A stretch of DNA of 15,857 nt, from the NCBI GenBank assembly GCA_041164825.1, contig JBEAOO010000003.1:1-15857 (forward strand), read 5' to 3'. The notes beneath the pieces were generated by a model. That model ran no database searches, was not told the DNA's origin, and was given only the letters and a program-made list of their open reading frames with translations. Each line of letters starts with the position of its first letter. The stretch's first letter is position 1. Positions 1-7,190 of the stretch are shown one piece after another. The position numbers and the translations under genes were made by a program. The stretch comes from JBEAOO01 sp041164825. Lineage in GTDB: Bacteria; Pseudomonadota; Gammaproteobacteria; Burkholderiales; Burkholderiaceae_C.

Positions 1-561
1 GCGCGGGTCGCTGATCTGGCTCCAGAGCTTGCCGTCGCTGAAGGTGCCGGCGCCGCCTTCACCAAACTGCACGTTCGATTCCGGGTTCAGCACGCCCTGG
101 CGCCACAGGCCCCAGGTGTCCTGGGTGCGCTCGCGCACGGCCTTGCCGCGCTCCAGCACGATCGGGCGCATGCCCATTTGCGCCAAGATCAACGCCGCAA
201 AAATGCCGCAGGGGCCGAAGCCGATCACCAGCGGGCGGTGTGTCTTGTCGCTGCGGCCCTCGGCAAACAGGGTGTCGGGCGCGTGGCCCACAAAGTGGTA
301 CGAGGTGTCGGGCGTGACGCGCACGTGCACATCGCCCGCAAAACGCGCCAGCAGCGGTGCTTCGTCGGCGGGGTTCGCCAGCGTGCAGTCGATGGTGTAG
401 ATCAACACCATGGCGGTCTTCTTGCGCGCGTCGTGGCTGCGCTTGAAAACGGTGAAGTCGAGCAGCTCGGCGTCTTGCAGGCCCAGTCGTTCGACGATGG
501 CCGGGCGCAGGGCTGCTTCGGCGTGGTTCAGCGGCAGGCGCAGTTCGGTGATGCGGATCAT
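1..561 (-). CDS. FAD-dependent dehydrogenase (COG2509-like), 5' part only
   Basis: This gene runs off the left edge, so only the first 187 residues are visible and there is no stop codon in the window. The ATG at 561 gives a protein beginning MIRITELRLPL. An N-terminal domain of about 105 residues precedes a Rossmann-type FAD-binding segment, GFGPCGIFAALILAQMG at residues 114-130, followed by VLERGK, and a later GEGGAGTFSDGKL at 167-179. This arrangement matches the uncharacterised NAD(P)/FAD-dependent oxidoreductases of the COG2509 type. The substrate is not known for this group. The gene starts 14 bp downstream of the amgK stop on the same strand, so the two are probably co-transcribed. The family call is fairly secure; the function is open. 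Confidence 0.85.
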   Translation of the reverse strand, partial: MIRITELRLPLNHAEAALRPAIVERLGLQDAELLDFTVFKRSHDARKKTAMVLIYTIDCTLANPADEAPLLARFAGDVHVRVTPDTSYHFVGHAPDTLFAEGRSDKTHRPLVIGFGPCGIFAALILAQMGMRPIVLERGKAVRERTQDTWGLWRQGVLNPESNVQFGEGGAGTFSDGKLWSQISDPR

Positions 562-575
562 CGCCACGCTCCGCT

Positions 576-1637
576 TCAGTAAAAACCTTCAACGCGCTCT
601 TCGCCCGCCAGGCGCTCCAGCACCAGGGCCAGCGGGCCGAGGCTGCGGTAGCGCGTGGCCACGCGGTGGGCGTAGCGCCACACCAGGGGCAGGTCTTTGA
701 GGTAGCCGTCTTTGCCGTCGCGGCGATACAGGCGCGAGAAGACGCCCAGCACCTTCAGGTGCCGCTGCAGGCCCATCCATTCGAAGTCGAGCCAGAAGTC
801 GCCGAAGTCGTCGCGCACCGGCAGGCCGGCCTTGCGGGCGCGCTCCCAGTAGCGCACGGCGAAGTCGATCTGCACCTCTTCGTCGAGCTCGATGTAGGCG
901 TCGCGCAGCAGGCTGGCCAGGTCATAGGTGATGGGGCCCCAGACGGCGTCTTGGAAATCGAGCACGCCCGGGTTGCCTTCGCTGCCCGGCTCGCCGCACA
1001 CCATCAGGTTGCGCGAGTGGTAGTCGCGGTGCACCAGCACCTGCGGCTGCGCCAGGGTGTTGGCCAAGATCAGCTCACAGCTGGTGGCCCAGGTTTGGGC
1101 TTCGTCGGGCGTGAAGCTGCTGCCGCTGTGGGCCTGCACATACCAGTCGGGGAAGAGCTGCAGCTCGCGCGTTTGCAGCGCGTGGTCGTAGGGCGCGAGT
1201 TGATCTGCGGCAGCGATGCCTTGCAGGCGCACCAGCGCGGCGAGTGCATCTTTGTAGAGCGGCGGGGCGGTCTGGTCGTTGAGCTGCGAGAGGTAGGTGC
1301 GGTCGCCCAGGTCAGACAGCAGCATGAAGCCCTGGGCCTCGTCCCACGCCAGCACCTCGGGCGCGTTGATGCCGCCGCTGCGCAGCAGGCCGGCCATCTT
1401 CACGAACGGGCGGCAGTCTTCTTGCGCGGGCGGCGCGTCCATGACGATGCGCGGGCCCTGGGCGGTGTCGACGCGGAAGTAGCGGCGAAAGCTCGCGTCG
1501 GCGCTGGCCGATCGCACCGAGCCGGCGTCGATGCCGTGGCTGCTGAGTGTGTGCAGCCAGGCGGCGAAGGCAGATTCGCGCTGGGCGTCGGCCCAGACGA
1601 TGGCGGTGGCTGCGGCAGAAGAGGTGGAAGCGGTCAT
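576..1637 (-). CDS. amgK: AmgK-type N-acetylmuramate/N-acetylglucosamine 1-kinase
   Basis: This is a 353-residue cytoplasmic kinase of the aminoglycoside phosphotransferase (APH) fold. AmgK proteins phosphorylate N-acetylmuramic acid and N-acetylglucosamine at the anomeric carbon for cell-wall recycling. Visible motifs are the catalytic loop VHRDYHSRNLMV (H203, D205, N210) and the metal-binding segment LDFQDAVWGP (D227, D230). YDLASLLRDAYIEL follows, as is typical of the family. I chose the ATG at 1637; an upstream in-frame extension adds only arginine/proline-rich sequence. No strong ribosome binding site is visible. The gene is divergent from lptD, as in Pseudomonas putida, where amgK-murU lies next to lptD. 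murU, the usual partner, is not adjacent here. A generic phosphotransferase role cannot be excluded, but context supports AmgK. Confidence 0.85.
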   Translation of the reverse strand: MTASTSSAAATAIVWADAQRESAFAAWLHTLSSHGIDAGSVRSASADASFRRYFRVDTAQGPRIVMDAPPAQEDCRPFVKMAGLLRSGGINAPEVLAWDEAQGFMLLSDLGDRTYLSQLNDQTAPPLYKDALAALVRLQGIAAADQLAPYDHALQTRELQLFPDWYVQAHSGSSFTPDEAQTWATSCELILANTLAQPQVLVHRDYHSRNLMVCGEPGSEGNPGVLDFQDAVWGPITYDLASLLRDAYIELDEEVQIDFAVRYWERARKAGLPVRDDFGDFWLDFEWMGLQRHLKVLGVFSRLYRRDGKDGYLKDLPLVWRYAHRVATRYRSLGPLALVLERLAGEERVEGFY

Positions 1638-1740
1638 GCGGTGCGGCCGGTCTGTCCGGCAAAGCAGCCCGGGGTGGGCGAGGTGAAGTGCGGCCGCGCT
1701 GGGCGCGGGGCGCAGCGGGCCACGTCGGGCGGGTGCCCTC

Positions 1741-1753
1741 ATGGATAATCCAT
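1741..1753. promoter_or_regulatory. AT-rich palindrome in the amgK/lptD divergent region
   Basis: ATGGATAATCCAT is a perfect 6+1+6 palindrome and the only AT-rich patch in a very GC-rich 212-bp gap between divergent genes. It contains GATAAT on the plus strand and GATTAT on the minus strand, each close to a -10 hexamer. No convincing -35 was found at the right spacing for either. It may be overlapping divergent -10 elements or an operator. Confidence 0.3.
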
Positions 1754-1849
1754 TTTACCGAGCCGCAGGCGCGGGCCCCGCAACGCGTGGGCCCGCCCGG
1801 GCCCCAGGGCCACCGCAGCGCGGGCGGACCGCTTTTCCCCTCACCCGCC

Positions 1850-4168
1850 GTGGCCCGCCGCCGCCCACTGACTTTGCCTTTGCTTCGATTCCCTTCCTTG
1901 TTGCCGATCGCTGCTGTGCTGCGGCACGTGCGTGCGCCCCTGTGGTGGTGGGTGGGCCTGCTGGCGGTGCAAAGCGTGGCCGCGCAGAGTGCAGCGCTGG
2001 CGCCCGCTGCCGCCGCGTCTGAGCCGCTGCAGATCACGATTGAAGCGCGCGACATCCAGGGCCATGTGGGCGTCGATGCCGTGGCCACGGGTGATGCGCA
2101 GTTGCAGCGCGGCGCCGTCACCATCCACGCCGACACCTTGCGCTACGACATGGCCTCGGGCGTGGCCCGGGCCGTGGGCCAGGTGCGCGTGAAGCGCGAG
2201 GGCGATGTGTTCACCGGCACCGAGTTGCAGCTGAACCCGGACCGCTTCGAGGGCTTCTTCACCCACCCGACCTACTTTTTTGCGCTCACCCAGGCCGGCG
2301 GCTCGGCCTCGCGCATTGATTTTGTGAACGACCACACCACGGTCGCCCAGCAAGCCACCTACAGCAGCTGCCTGCCCGATGGCACGGGTGCGCCGGCCTG
2401 GGTGTTGAGTGCGCGCAGCGTGCGCATGGATTTCGAGGCCAACGACGGCCTGGCCGAAGGCGCGGTGCTGCGCTTTTACGGCGTGCCCATCTTGGCCGCG
2501 CCGGTGCTGAGCTTTCCGGTCACGAGTGAGCGCAAGTCGGGCTGGTTGCCGCCGTCGATCTACCCCTTCGACAGCCGCAACGGGTTTCAGCTCCAGGTGC
2601 CGTATTACTGGAACATCGCGCCCAACCGCGACGCCACGCTGACCCCGGGCTTCACCTCGCGGCGGGGGCTGTTGCTGGGCGGTGAGTTCCGCTACCTGGA
2701 GCCCAACTACGAAGGCACCGACCAGCTCACTTGGCTGCCGCGCGACAACGACGTGGGCAGCAGCCGCTACTCGCTGACGCTGAAGCACCAGGCCACCTTC
2801 GCTGACGACACGCAGTTGAACCTGCAACTGATGCGCGTGTCGGACAACACCTTTTGGAAAGACTTTTCGCGCGACATCAAAAGCCAGGGCCTGACGCCGC
2901 GCCTGCTGCTGTCGCAAGCGCAGGCCGAGCGTCCGCTGAACGACGACTGGACGGCCTACGCCCGCGTGATGCGCTGGCAGCTGGCGCAAGACAGCACCGC
3001 GCCGCTGGTGTCGCCCTACGAGCGCGCGCCCCAGCTGGGCCTGCGCTACGCCAAGGCGGGTGAGAGCGGCTGGCAGGCCGGGCTGGAAACCGAGTTCAAC
3101 CGCTTCACCAACCCCACCGACACCCTCGACACCAGCCGCATCACCGGTTCGCGCGCCCATGCCTTGGGTTACCTGAGCCAAAGCTGGGGCCGCAACGGCT
3201 GGACGCTGACGCCGCGCTTGTCGTTCAACGCCGCCAGCTATGCGCTCGACCAGGCCATGAGCGATGGCCGGCGCAGCGCCAGCCGTGTCATCCCGAGCGC
3301 CAGCATCGACAGCCGCTGGATGCTGGAGCGCGAGTCGGCCTGGTTCGGCCAGATGCTGCACCAGACGCTGGAGCCGCGCGTGTTTTACGTGCGCACGCCG
3401 TACCGCGACCAATCGGTGCTGCCGATGTTTGATGCCGCGGCCAAAGACTTCACCGTCGATTCCATCTACACCGACAACGATTTTTCGGGGGTGGACCGCG
3501 TCTCCGATTCGCACCGCATTTCGGCTGGCGTGACCACCCGCTTGCTGCGGCCCGACACCGGCGCCGAGCTGATGCGCTTGGGCGTGGTGCAGCGCTATCG
3601 GCTGAGCGACCAGCGCATCACCACCGATGGTGTGGTGGCCACGCAGCGCTTCTCCGACGTGTTGTTGGCGGGCTCCACCAGCGTGTTGGCGCCGTGGTAC
3701 GTGGACGCCTCGGCGCAGTACAACCCGGACCAAAACTTGGTGCAGCGCTCGGTGGTGAGCGTGCGCTACAGCCCCAAGCCCTTCCGCACGCTGAGCGCCA
3801 CCCACCGCCTCACCCACGATTCGAGCGAGCAGCTGGAGCTCGGTTGGCAGTGGCCGGTGTATGGCCGCGAGCCGGGCTCTGCGCCCGACACGCAGCAATG
3901 CAGCGGCACCTTGCTGAGCGTGGGCCGCCTCAACTACAGCTTGCGCGACAGCCGCTACACCGACTCGATGGTGGGCTTCGAATACGACGCCGGTTGCTGG
4001 GTGGGGCGCGTGGTGGTGCAGCGCCTGTCCACGGGCACCAGCGAGGCCACGTCGCGCATGTTGCTGCAACTGGAGCTGGTGGGTTTGTCGCGCCTGAACG
4101 TGGGCTCCAACCCGCTGCAGGCGTTGAAGGACAATGTGCCCGGCTACCAAGCCTTGCGGAGTGAATGA
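1850..4168 (+). CDS. lptD: LPS-assembly protein LptD (outer-membrane LPS translocon)
   Basis: LptD is the outer-membrane beta-barrel that, plugged by the lipoprotein LptE, inserts lipopolysaccharide into the outer leaflet. The protein shows an N-terminal signal region ending near QSVAAQS (residues 41-47). An LptA-like periplasmic jellyroll follows (about 53-150, including HADTLRYDMASGVARAVG). The rest is a long region rich in alternating aromatic strands, with the family segment GWLPPSIYPFDSRNGFQLQV. No in-frame ATG lies near the signal peptide. I chose GTG at 1850, giving 772 residues, a normal length; TTG 1874 and GTG 1916 are alternatives. Three cysteines are present, C174, C684 and C716. 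It is followed by surA after a 46-bp gap, the conserved order. Identity is secure; the start is not. Confidence 0.93.
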   Translation: MARRRPLTLPLLRFPSLLPIAAVLRHVRAPLWWWVGLLAVQSVAAQSAALAPAAAASEPLQITIEARDIQGHVGVDAVATGDAQLQRGAVTIHADTLRYDMASGVARAVGQVRVKREGDVFTGTELQLNPDRFEGFFTHPTYFFALTQAGGSASRIDFVNDHTTVAQQATYSSCLPDGTGAPAWVLSARSVRMDFEANDGLAEGAVLRFYGVPILAAPVLSFPVTSERKSGWLPPSIYPFDSRNGFQLQVPYYWNIAPNRDATLTPGFTSRRGLLLGGEFRYLEPNYEGTDQLTWLPRDNDVGSSRYSLTLKHQATFADDTQLNLQLMRVSDNTFWKDFSRDIKSQGLTPRLLLSQAQAERPLNDDWTAYARVMRWQLAQDSTAPLVSPYERAPQLGLRYAKAGESGWQAGLETEFNRFTNPTDTLDTSRITGSRAHALGYLSQSWGRNGWTLTPRLSFNAASYALDQAMSDGRRSASRVIPSASIDSRWMLERESAWFGQMLHQTLEPRVFYVRTPYRDQSVLPMFDAAAKDFTVDSIYTDNDFSGVDRVSDSHRISAGVTTRLLRPDTGAELMRLGVVQRYRLSDQRITTDGVVATQRFSDVLLAGSTSVLAPWYVDASAQYNPDQNLVQRSVVSVRYSPKPFRTLSATHRLTHDSSEQLELGWQWPVYGREPGSAPDTQQCSGTLLSVGRLNYSLRDSRYTDSMVGFEYDAGCWVGRVVVQRLSTGTSEATSRMLLQLELVGLSRLNVGSNPLQALKDNVPGYQALRSE

Positions 4169-4214
4169 GGCACCACCGGTGCCTTCGCCCCTGTGATTGC
4201 GAGCCTATTTGTTT

Positions 4215-5606
4215 ATGAATGATATTTTTCTTCGCGCCGTGTCTGGCGGCCTGTTCCGCGCACCGCTGCGCACCGCGACGCTGGCCCTGCTGATGTCCGG
4301 CGTGGCCGGCGCAGGTGTGGCGCAAGGCAGGGCAGCGGCGGGTGCTGCTGCTGTTGCTGCCGCCGCTGTTGTGGCGCCCGCGTCGGCAGACTACATCCAG
4401 GTGGTGGTCAACCAAGAGGTGGTCACCCACGCCGAGCTGGTGCAGCGCTTGGCCCAGGTGCGTGCCGAGGCGGCTCGCGGCCAGGCCGCCCTGCCCGCCG
4501 ACGACGAGCTGTCGCGCCAAGTGCTCGATGCGCTGATCGACGAGCGTGTGCAACTCAGCCACGCCCGCGACAGTGGCCAGCGCGTGGACGACGTTGAACT
4601 CGACCGCGCCGTGGCCAATGTGGCCCAGCAAAACCAGATCACCATCGAACAGCTGCGCGAGCGCCTGCGCAGCGAAGGTCTCGACCTCGCCCGCTTTCGC
4701 AACAACCTGCGCGACCAGATGATGGTCGAGCGCGTGCGCGAACGTGAGGTGCAGGGCCGCATCCGCATCAGCGATGCCGATGTGGACGCGCTGCTGGCGC
4801 AAAACACCAGCCAGCGCGTGGCGCTCAGCCAGTTCAACATCGCGCACATTTTGGTGCGCGTGCCCGAAGGGGCGAGCGAGGCCGAGGTGGCCGCCAAGCG
4901 CGCGCTGGCCAACGACGCGCTGCGCCGCGTGCTGGCCGACCAGCCCTTTGAGGCCGTGGCCCGGGCCGTCTCGGAAGACGCCGGCACCCGCGACGAGGGC
5001 GGTGTGCTGGGCATGCGCGCCGCCGACCGCCTGCCCGATTTGTTCGTCAACGCCGTGCGCGAGCTGGGCAGCAACAGCGTGGCGCCGATGGTGCAACGCA
5101 GCGGCGCCGGCTTCCACGTGCTCAAGCTGATCGAGCGCCGCGACTCCGCCGCCTTCACCGTCACGCAAACCCATGCGCGCCACATCTTGCTGCGCCCGTC
5201 GGCACAGCTGAACCAAGCGGCGGCGCTCAAGCGCCTGAGCGAGTTCCGCGCCGACATCGTGGCCAAAAAACGCAGCTTCGAGCAACTCGCACGCGCCAAC
5301 TCCGAGGACGGCAGCGCCGAGCAGGGCGGTGATTTGGGCTGGGCCTCGCCAGGCATGTTTGTGCCCGAGTTTGAGCAGGCCATGAACGCGCTGCCCGACG
5401 GCGGCTTGTCGCAGCCGCTGGTGTCGCGTTTTGGCGTGCACCTGCTGCAAGTGATCGAGCGCCGCCAAGCCACGGTCGACGCCCGCCAGCAGCGCGAACA
5501 GGCGCGCAACCAGTTGCGTGCCCAGCGCTACGAAACCGCGTACGCCGACTGGCTGCGCGACCTGCGCTCGCGCGCCTACATCGAAGAGCGCGAGGCGCCG
5601 AAGTGA
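4215..5606 (+). CDS. surA: Periplasmic chaperone/peptidyl-prolyl isomerase SurA
   Basis: SurA escorts unfolded outer-membrane proteins, LptD among them, across the periplasm. From the ATG at 4215 the protein has 463 residues, near the usual 430-480. It has a signal peptide with hydrophobic core TLALLMSGVAGAGVA (22-36) and an unusually alanine-rich linker (39-59). The SurA N-domain follows (about 60-200), then two parvulin domains: FNIAHILVRV to HVLKLIER (207-308) and THARHILLRP to HLLQVIERR (319-417). A C-terminal helix rich in Q, R and A closes the fold. A TTG at 4197 is an in-frame alternative start six codons upstream. Neither start has a strong ribosome binding site. The position directly after lptD fits the shared outer-membrane biogenesis role. 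Confidence 0.95.
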   Translation: MNDIFLRAVSGGLFRAPLRTATLALLMSGVAGAGVAQGRAAAGAAAVAAAAVVAPASADYIQVVVNQEVVTHAELVQRLAQVRAEAARGQAALPADDELSRQVLDALIDERVQLSHARDSGQRVDDVELDRAVANVAQQNQITIEQLRERLRSEGLDLARFRNNLRDQMMVERVREREVQGRIRISDADVDALLAQNTSQRVALSQFNIAHILVRVPEGASEAEVAAKRALANDALRRVLADQPFEAVARAVSEDAGTRDEGGVLGMRAADRLPDLFVNAVRELGSNSVAPMVQRSGAGFHVLKLIERRDSAAFTVTQTHARHILLRPSAQLNQAAALKRLSEFRADIVAKKRSFEQLARANSEDGSAEQGGDLGWASPGMFVPEFEQAMNALPDGGLSQPLVSRFGVHLLQVIERRQATVDARQQREQARNQLRAQRYETAYADWLRDLRSRAYIEEREAPK

Positions 5607-5634
5607 GCGTTTCGGTGTGTCACGCGACGTGCTT

Positions 5635-5684
5635 CGGCCGGGCCTGCTGCTTGAATTCTGATCTGAACCCCACCGGCCCGGCCG
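5635..5684 (+). promoter_or_regulatory. Inverted repeat in the surA-rsmA gap abutting the rsmA start codon
   Basis: The arms CGGCCGGGCC (5635-5644) and GGCCCGGCCG (5675-5684) are perfectly complementary over 10 G/C pairs and enclose a 30-nt spacer. The right arm ends one base before the rsmA ATG at 5686 and occupies the place where a ribosome binding site would lie. No U-run follows, so a standard terminator is unlikely. A translation-control or mRNA-processing structure is inferred, not shown. Confidence 0.45.
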
Positions 5685-5685
5685 C

Positions 5686-6480
5686 ATGAAGCACATTCCC
5701 CGCAAGCGCTTCGGCCAGCACTTCTTGACCGACCGCGTTATCCTCGACGCCATCGTTGACACCATCGACCCGCAGCCGGGCGAGGTGCTGGTGGAAATTG
5801 GCCCCGGCCTGGGCGCCATGACCGACCCGCTGGTCAAGCGCTGCGAGCGCCTGACCGTGATCGAACTCGACCGCGACCTGGCCGCCCGCCTGCGCAAACG
5901 GCCCGAGCTCAATGTGGTCGAGTCCGACGTGCTGAAGGTCGACTTTGCCGCGCTCGCCGCTGAGCTGTTGCCCACCGGTGGTGCCGTGCAAAAGCTGCGC
6001 GTGGTCGGCAACCTGCCCTACAACATCTCCACGCCCATCCTGTTCCACCTGCTCGACGCGGTGGACCTGGTGCAAGACCAGCACTTCATGCTGCAAAAAG
6101 AGGTGGTCGACCGCATGGCTGCCAGCCCGGGCAACAAAGACTATGGCCGCCTGTCGGTGATGCTGCAGTGGCGCTACGACATCGAGAGCGTGCTCGACGT
6201 GCCGCCCGAGAGCTTCGACCCGCCGCCGCGCGTCGATTCCGCCATCGTGCGCATGCAGCCCTTGCCTCCGCCCGCGGGGCTGGATGTGGCCGTGCTGGGG
6301 GCGCTGGTGACCTCGGCGTTCTCGCAGCGCCGCAAGCTGCTGCGCCACACCTTGGGGCGCTGGCTGACGGAGCGCGGCTTTGCGGGGGAGTTTGATGTGC
6401 AGCGGCGGGCCGAAGAGGTGCCGGTGGCGCAGTATTTGGCGCTGGCGAGGGCTTGTTCGGGGGGTGTTGCTGCGGGCTGA
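5686..6480 (+). CDS. rsmA: 16S rRNA (adenine1518-N6/adenine1519-N6)-dimethyltransferase
   Basis: RsmA (KsgA) uses S-adenosylmethionine to dimethylate two adjacent adenines in the 3'-terminal helix of 16S rRNA, a late step in small-subunit maturation. The 264-residue protein begins with the family signature RKRFGQHFL (6-14). It has the SAM-binding motif VEIGPGLGAMT (36-46), the acidic VIELDRDL (58-65) and the catalytic NLPYNIS motif (109-115). The C-terminal helical domain includes FSQRRKLLRHTLG. The length is typical. The ATG at 5686 is preceded by a strong inverted repeat rather than a clear Shine-Dalgarno sequence. The gene lies 79 bp after surA; pdxA, which separates them in E. coli, is missing. 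Confidence 0.96.
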   Translation: MKHIPRKRFGQHFLTDRVILDAIVDTIDPQPGEVLVEIGPGLGAMTDPLVKRCERLTVIELDRDLAARLRKRPELNVVESDVLKVDFAALAAELLPTGGAVQKLRVVGNLPYNISTPILFHLLDAVDLVQDQHFMLQKEVVDRMAASPGNKDYGRLSVMLQWRYDIESVLDVPPESFDPPPRVDSAIVRMQPLPPPAGLDVAVLGALVTSAFSQRRKLLRHTLGRWLTERGFAGEFDVQRRAEEVPVAQYLALARACSGGVAAG

Positions 6481-6571
6481 GACGGCTTGGCCGCCGCTCG
6501 GCGGTGTCCGGTCCCGTTGGGCTGGTTTGGCGCTGCGCGCGGCTGGGTCTGGTTGCCGCGCGGTACAGCGC

Positions 6572-6589
6572 GCCGGGTTCCGCCCCGGC
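6572..6589. repeat. GC-rich outer hairpin, left arm of the palindrome
   Basis: GCCGGG (6572-6577) and CCCGGC (6584-6589) form a 6-bp stem around the loop TTCCGC. The same 18-bp unit recurs in inverted orientation at 7048-7065. Confidence 0.55.
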
Positions 6590-6595
6590 GGGCGG

Positions 6596-6630
6596 GTAAC
6601 TTTCATTTGCGGGGCCCAAATGAAAGTCAC
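6596..6630. repeat. 14-bp hairpin, left copy
   Basis: GTAACTTTCATTTG (6596-6609) pairs with CAAATGAAAGTCAC (6617-6630), with a 7-nt loop and one A/C mismatch. On the minus strand the mismatch becomes G/T, which RNA can tolerate as a wobble pair. No U-tract follows on either side. The right-hand copy at 7007-7040 has compensatory substitutions. Confidence 0.7.
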
Positions 6631-7006
6631 CAAAGCAAAGGGCCTCAATACACATTTGACCGCGCATCTGCCTTGAGGGGCTCTGTTGATGGCGGCCAAG
6701 GTGGCTCGCCGCACCGCGCGTCCGTCGACGGCTCGCTGGGCGAGCGGCGGCCCTGCGGGCCGCGCGCTTTGCTGCGCTCGCTTGGCCTGCGGCGCGGACT
6801 CCTTGGCGTGCCGCCGATCGCTCACAAACGCCACCCGAGTTGCGAACACTGGGCCGAGCCCGCAACGGCCCAGCGGCCCGCAAGGCCGCCACTGGCCCAG
6901 CGAGCCGGCGACGGACGCGCGGTGGGCCCAGCGTCAGCGAGCCGCCATCAACAGAGCCCTTCGAGGCAGATGCGCGGTCACATGGCTCTTCAGGCCCTCT
7001 TCTTTG

Positions 7007-7040
7007 GTGACTTTCTTCTGGGCCAACAGAAGAAAGTTAC
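7007..7040. repeat. 14-bp hairpin, right copy
   Basis: GTGACTTTCTTCTG (7007-7020) pairs with CAGAAGAAAGTTAC (7027-7040) around the loop GGCCAA. On the plus strand the one non-Watson-Crick position is G/T, so RNA from this strand would pair throughout. The copy is inverted relative to 6596-6630 and differs at two stem pairs, both still complementary. Confidence 0.7.
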
Positions 7041-7047
7041 CCGCCAT

Positions 7048-7065
7048 GCCGGGGCGGAACCCGGC
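7048..7065. repeat. GC-rich outer hairpin, right arm of the palindrome
   Basis: GCCGGG (7048-7053) and CCCGGC (7060-7065) form a 6-bp stem around GCGGAA, the exact reverse complement of the unit at 6572-6589. Confidence 0.55.
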
Positions 7066-7145
7066 GGGCTCCCACGAAGGGCAAACACAGCTTGCCGACA
7101 GCGCGTTCGCGCAGAACCCGGCGGGCTGCCCCGCACGGCAAACAC
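7057..7145. repeat. Imperfect direct repeat, 57-bp period, two copies
   Basis: GAACCCGGCGGGCT occurs at 7057-7070 and 7114-7127, and GGCAAACAC at 7080-7088 and 7137-7145. Both pairs are spaced exactly 57 bp apart. The first copy overlaps the right end of the large palindrome, so part of the palindrome edge has been duplicated or is itself a repeat unit. Confidence 0.6.
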
Positions 7146-7190
7146 CTCCAAGCCGCGGGCAGTGCCACACCATGCAACAAACACAGACAA

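Larger units (their letters stand above)
6571..7066. repeat. Large imperfect inverted repeat (two arms of about 195 bp, spacer about 110 bp)
   Basis: The arms at 6571-6763 and 6874-7066 are reverse complements of each other along a single axis near 6818. Shared exact blocks include 19 nt (6678-6696 with 6941-6959), 17 nt (6657-6673 with 6964-6980) and 18 nt (6572-6589 with 7048-7065). The coordinates of the paired blocks sum to the same value within one base, so the arms are collinear with almost no indels. Each arm also carries two internal hairpins. Several open reading frames run through this region in different frames, but they show no domain, no ribosome binding site and mirror-image peptides, so I regard it as non-coding. 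It lies between the convergent rsmA and barstar genes. I see no transposase and no target-site duplication. Confidence 0.85.
6481..7190. other. Gene-free interval between convergent genes
   Basis: No convincing protein gene lies between the rsmA stop and the terminator at 7191-7215. The stretch is occupied by the large inverted repeat (6571-7066), its internal hairpins and the 57-bp-period direct repeat. Outside these, 6481-6570 shows only a short CCGCC/GGCGG stem near 6492, with no T-run, so no clear rsmA terminator was found. Confidence 0.6.

Noticed and set aside
1547..1849. N-terminal extension of lptD to the ATG at 1547
   Set aside because: It would overlap the amgK gene and put about 100 Arg/Pro-rich residues before the signal peptide.
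3930..6011. A 693-codon minus-strand open frame across surA and its neighbours, and a 769-codon one opposite lptD (1841-4150)
   Set aside because: Both lie opposite well-identified genes and show low-complexity Arg/His/Ala/Gly composition.
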